Part shown: positions 63,151 to 64,000 of the stretch, one piece after another
Position numbering within the stretch: the stretch's first letter is position 1
Layout of the letters: every line of letters starts with the position of its first letter
Assembly: GCF_011046535.1 (NCBI RefSeq)
Contig: NZ_CP049257.1
Span: 2,480,001-2,544,000 of the forward strand
Direction of reading: 5' to 3'
Source: Nocardioides anomalus
Lineage (GTDB): Bacteria; Actinomycetota; Actinomycetes; Propionibacteriales; Nocardioidaceae
Length of the DNA stretch: 64,000 bases
Notes under the pieces: model-generated
What the model was told of the DNA's origin: nothing
What the model saw: the letters and a program-made list of their open reading frames with translations, nothing else
Database searches by the model: none
Translations under genes and position numbers: made by a program

Positions 63151-63164
63151 CGAACAGGTGTTCG
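63151..63164. promoter_or_regulatory. LexA (SOS) box upstream of ruvC
   Basis: CGAACAGGTGTTCG matches the Gram-positive/actinobacterial SOS consensus, GAAC-N4-GTTC with flanking CG, and is palindromic apart from the central GG. It lies 38 bases before the ruvC start and 33 before the divergent SGNH gene. LexA would repress the ruv operon until DNA damage. Confidence 0.85.
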
Positions 63165-63196
63165 CACGAACGCTAACGCTCTGGTTTGGTGATTGC

Positions 63197-64000
63197 GTGC
63201 AGACCACGCCGATCACGCCGGACCTCGTCCGCGGGGCGCTCGAGCTGGAGCGGACCGAGCGCGGGCTGCTGCCGCACCGCCTCCCGGAGCGCGCCCGGCG
63301 CCAGGCCGGCGGCGACGCCCAGCTGCTGTCCGCGCAGTCCCAGCCCTCGGGCGTGCGCCTGGTCTTCCGCACGACGGCGAGCGTGGTGGAGCTCGACACC
63401 CTGCGCTCGGTCACGACGTACGCCGGGATCCCGGCCCGCCCGGACTGCTTCTACGACCTGCGGGTCGACGGCGAGCTGGTGGCGCAGACGACCCAGCCGT
63501 CCGGCGACGTGGTGGAGGGCGACTTCGCCACCGGCCGGGAGACGCTGACCCGTGGCGAGCCGGGCACGGCACGGTTCGTCGGGCTCCCGGCTCGCGACAA
63601 GCTCGTCGAGCTCTGGCTGCCTTGGAACGAGACCGTGCACCTCATCGCGCTGCGCACCGACGCTCTGGTCTCTCCCGCGCCCGTCACCCGGCGCACCTGG
63701 GTCCACCACGGCAGCTCGATCAGCCAGGGCTCCAACGCCGCGAGCCCGAGCACGACCTGGCCCGCGGTGGCGGCGCGGCGCGCCGACGTGGAGCTGGTGA
63801 ACCTGGGGCTGGCCGGCAGCGCGGTGGTCGACCCGTTCACGGCCCGCGCGATCCGCGACACCCCCGCCGACGCGCTGAGCGTCAAGCTCGGCATCAACGT
63901 GGTCAACCACGACGCGATGCGGCGCCGAGCCTTCGCGCCGGCCGTGCACGGCTTCCTCGACACGATCCGCGACGGCCACCCGGACACCCCGCTGGTCCTG
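63197..64000 (+). CDS. SGNH/GDSL-family hydrolase (3' end cut by window)
   Basis: 268 codons are visible from a GTG at 63197 to the window edge without a stop. An N-terminal beta-rich domain of about 170 residues (VRLVFRTTASVVELDTLRS; WNETVHLIALRTDALV) is followed by the SGNH hydrolase domain: block I nucleophile Ser in VHHGSSISQGSNAASP, block II Gly in LGLAGSAVVDPF and block III Asn in KLGINVVNHD. Block V lies outside. The layout resembles bacterial carbohydrate esterases with a jelly-roll domain in front. No clear ribosome-binding site; divergent from ruvC. Substrate unknown. Confidence 0.85.
   Translation, partial: MQTTPITPDLVRGALELERTERGLLPHRLPERARRQAGGDAQLLSAQSQPSGVRLVFRTTASVVELDTLRSVTTYAGIPARPDCFYDLRVDGELVAQTTQPSGDVVEGDFATGRETLTRGEPGTARFVGLPARDKLVELWLPWNETVHLIALRTDALVSPAPVTRRTWVHHGSSISQGSNAASPSTTWPAVAARRADVELVNLGLAGSAVVDPFTARAIRDTPADALSVKLGINVVNHDAMRRRAFAPAVHGFLDTIRDGHPDTPLVL

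Overview
The window looks like a stretch of the core chromosome of a high-GC actinobacterium, most likely Nocardioides or a close relative (Propionibacteriales). This is an inference from the very high GC content, the many GTG and TTG starts coupled by 1-8 base overlaps, and the gene order. That order (pyrR-pyrB-pyrC-carA-carB; efp-nusB after aroE-C-K-B-Q; alaS-ruvX-mltG; rarA; aspS-hisS; relA-apt-secF-secD-yajC-ruvB-A-C) is the conserved actinobacterial backbone. I found no tRNA, rRNA, CRISPR array, insertion sequence or phage gene.

Layout. 1-7850 (minus strand): de novo pyrimidine operon, entered inside carB. An alpha/beta-hydrolase sits between pyrC and carA, and a PyrR-binding RNA hairpin lies in front of both pyrR and carA. 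7848-16473: accessory metabolism with two oxidoreductases of other families, an orphan MinD-like ATPase, and two dihydrolipoamide-dehydrogenase-like flavoproteins flanking a MOSC protein and a DUF1206 membrane protein. The second flavoprotein is frameshifted. 16474-17044: the only gene-free stretch above 300 bases, filled with inverted repeats. 17045-29692: translation factors, the shikimate pathway with an embedded prepilin peptidase, mltG, ruvX, alaS and rarA.

29720-42627 holds two complete five-gene oligopeptide ABC transporter operons in tandem. Both run permease C, binding protein, permease B, ATPase D, ATPase F. They share a 19-base motif about 100 bases upstream of the first gene, and both carry a strong hairpin just after the binding-protein gene. 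42758-47854: aspS, hisS, a metallo-hydrolase and a divergent DUF349 protein. 47867-53670: a CitA/CitB-type two-component system divergent from a tripartite tricarboxylate transporter operon (tctC-tctB-tctA) that ends in a universal stress protein. 53667-54319: a paired SMR exporter. 54361-63113: stringent response, purine salvage, Sec accessory proteins and the RuvABC resolvasome, with a LexA box before ruvC. An SGNH hydrolase runs off the right edge.

No wholly new system stands out. The features most worth a second look are the second PyrR site at carA, the twin opp operons with their shared control signals, the inverted-repeat block at 16561-17006, the large low-complexity insertion in SecD, and two single-base homopolymer frameshifts (16420-16426 and 56717-56722) that either mark sequencing errors or broken genes.
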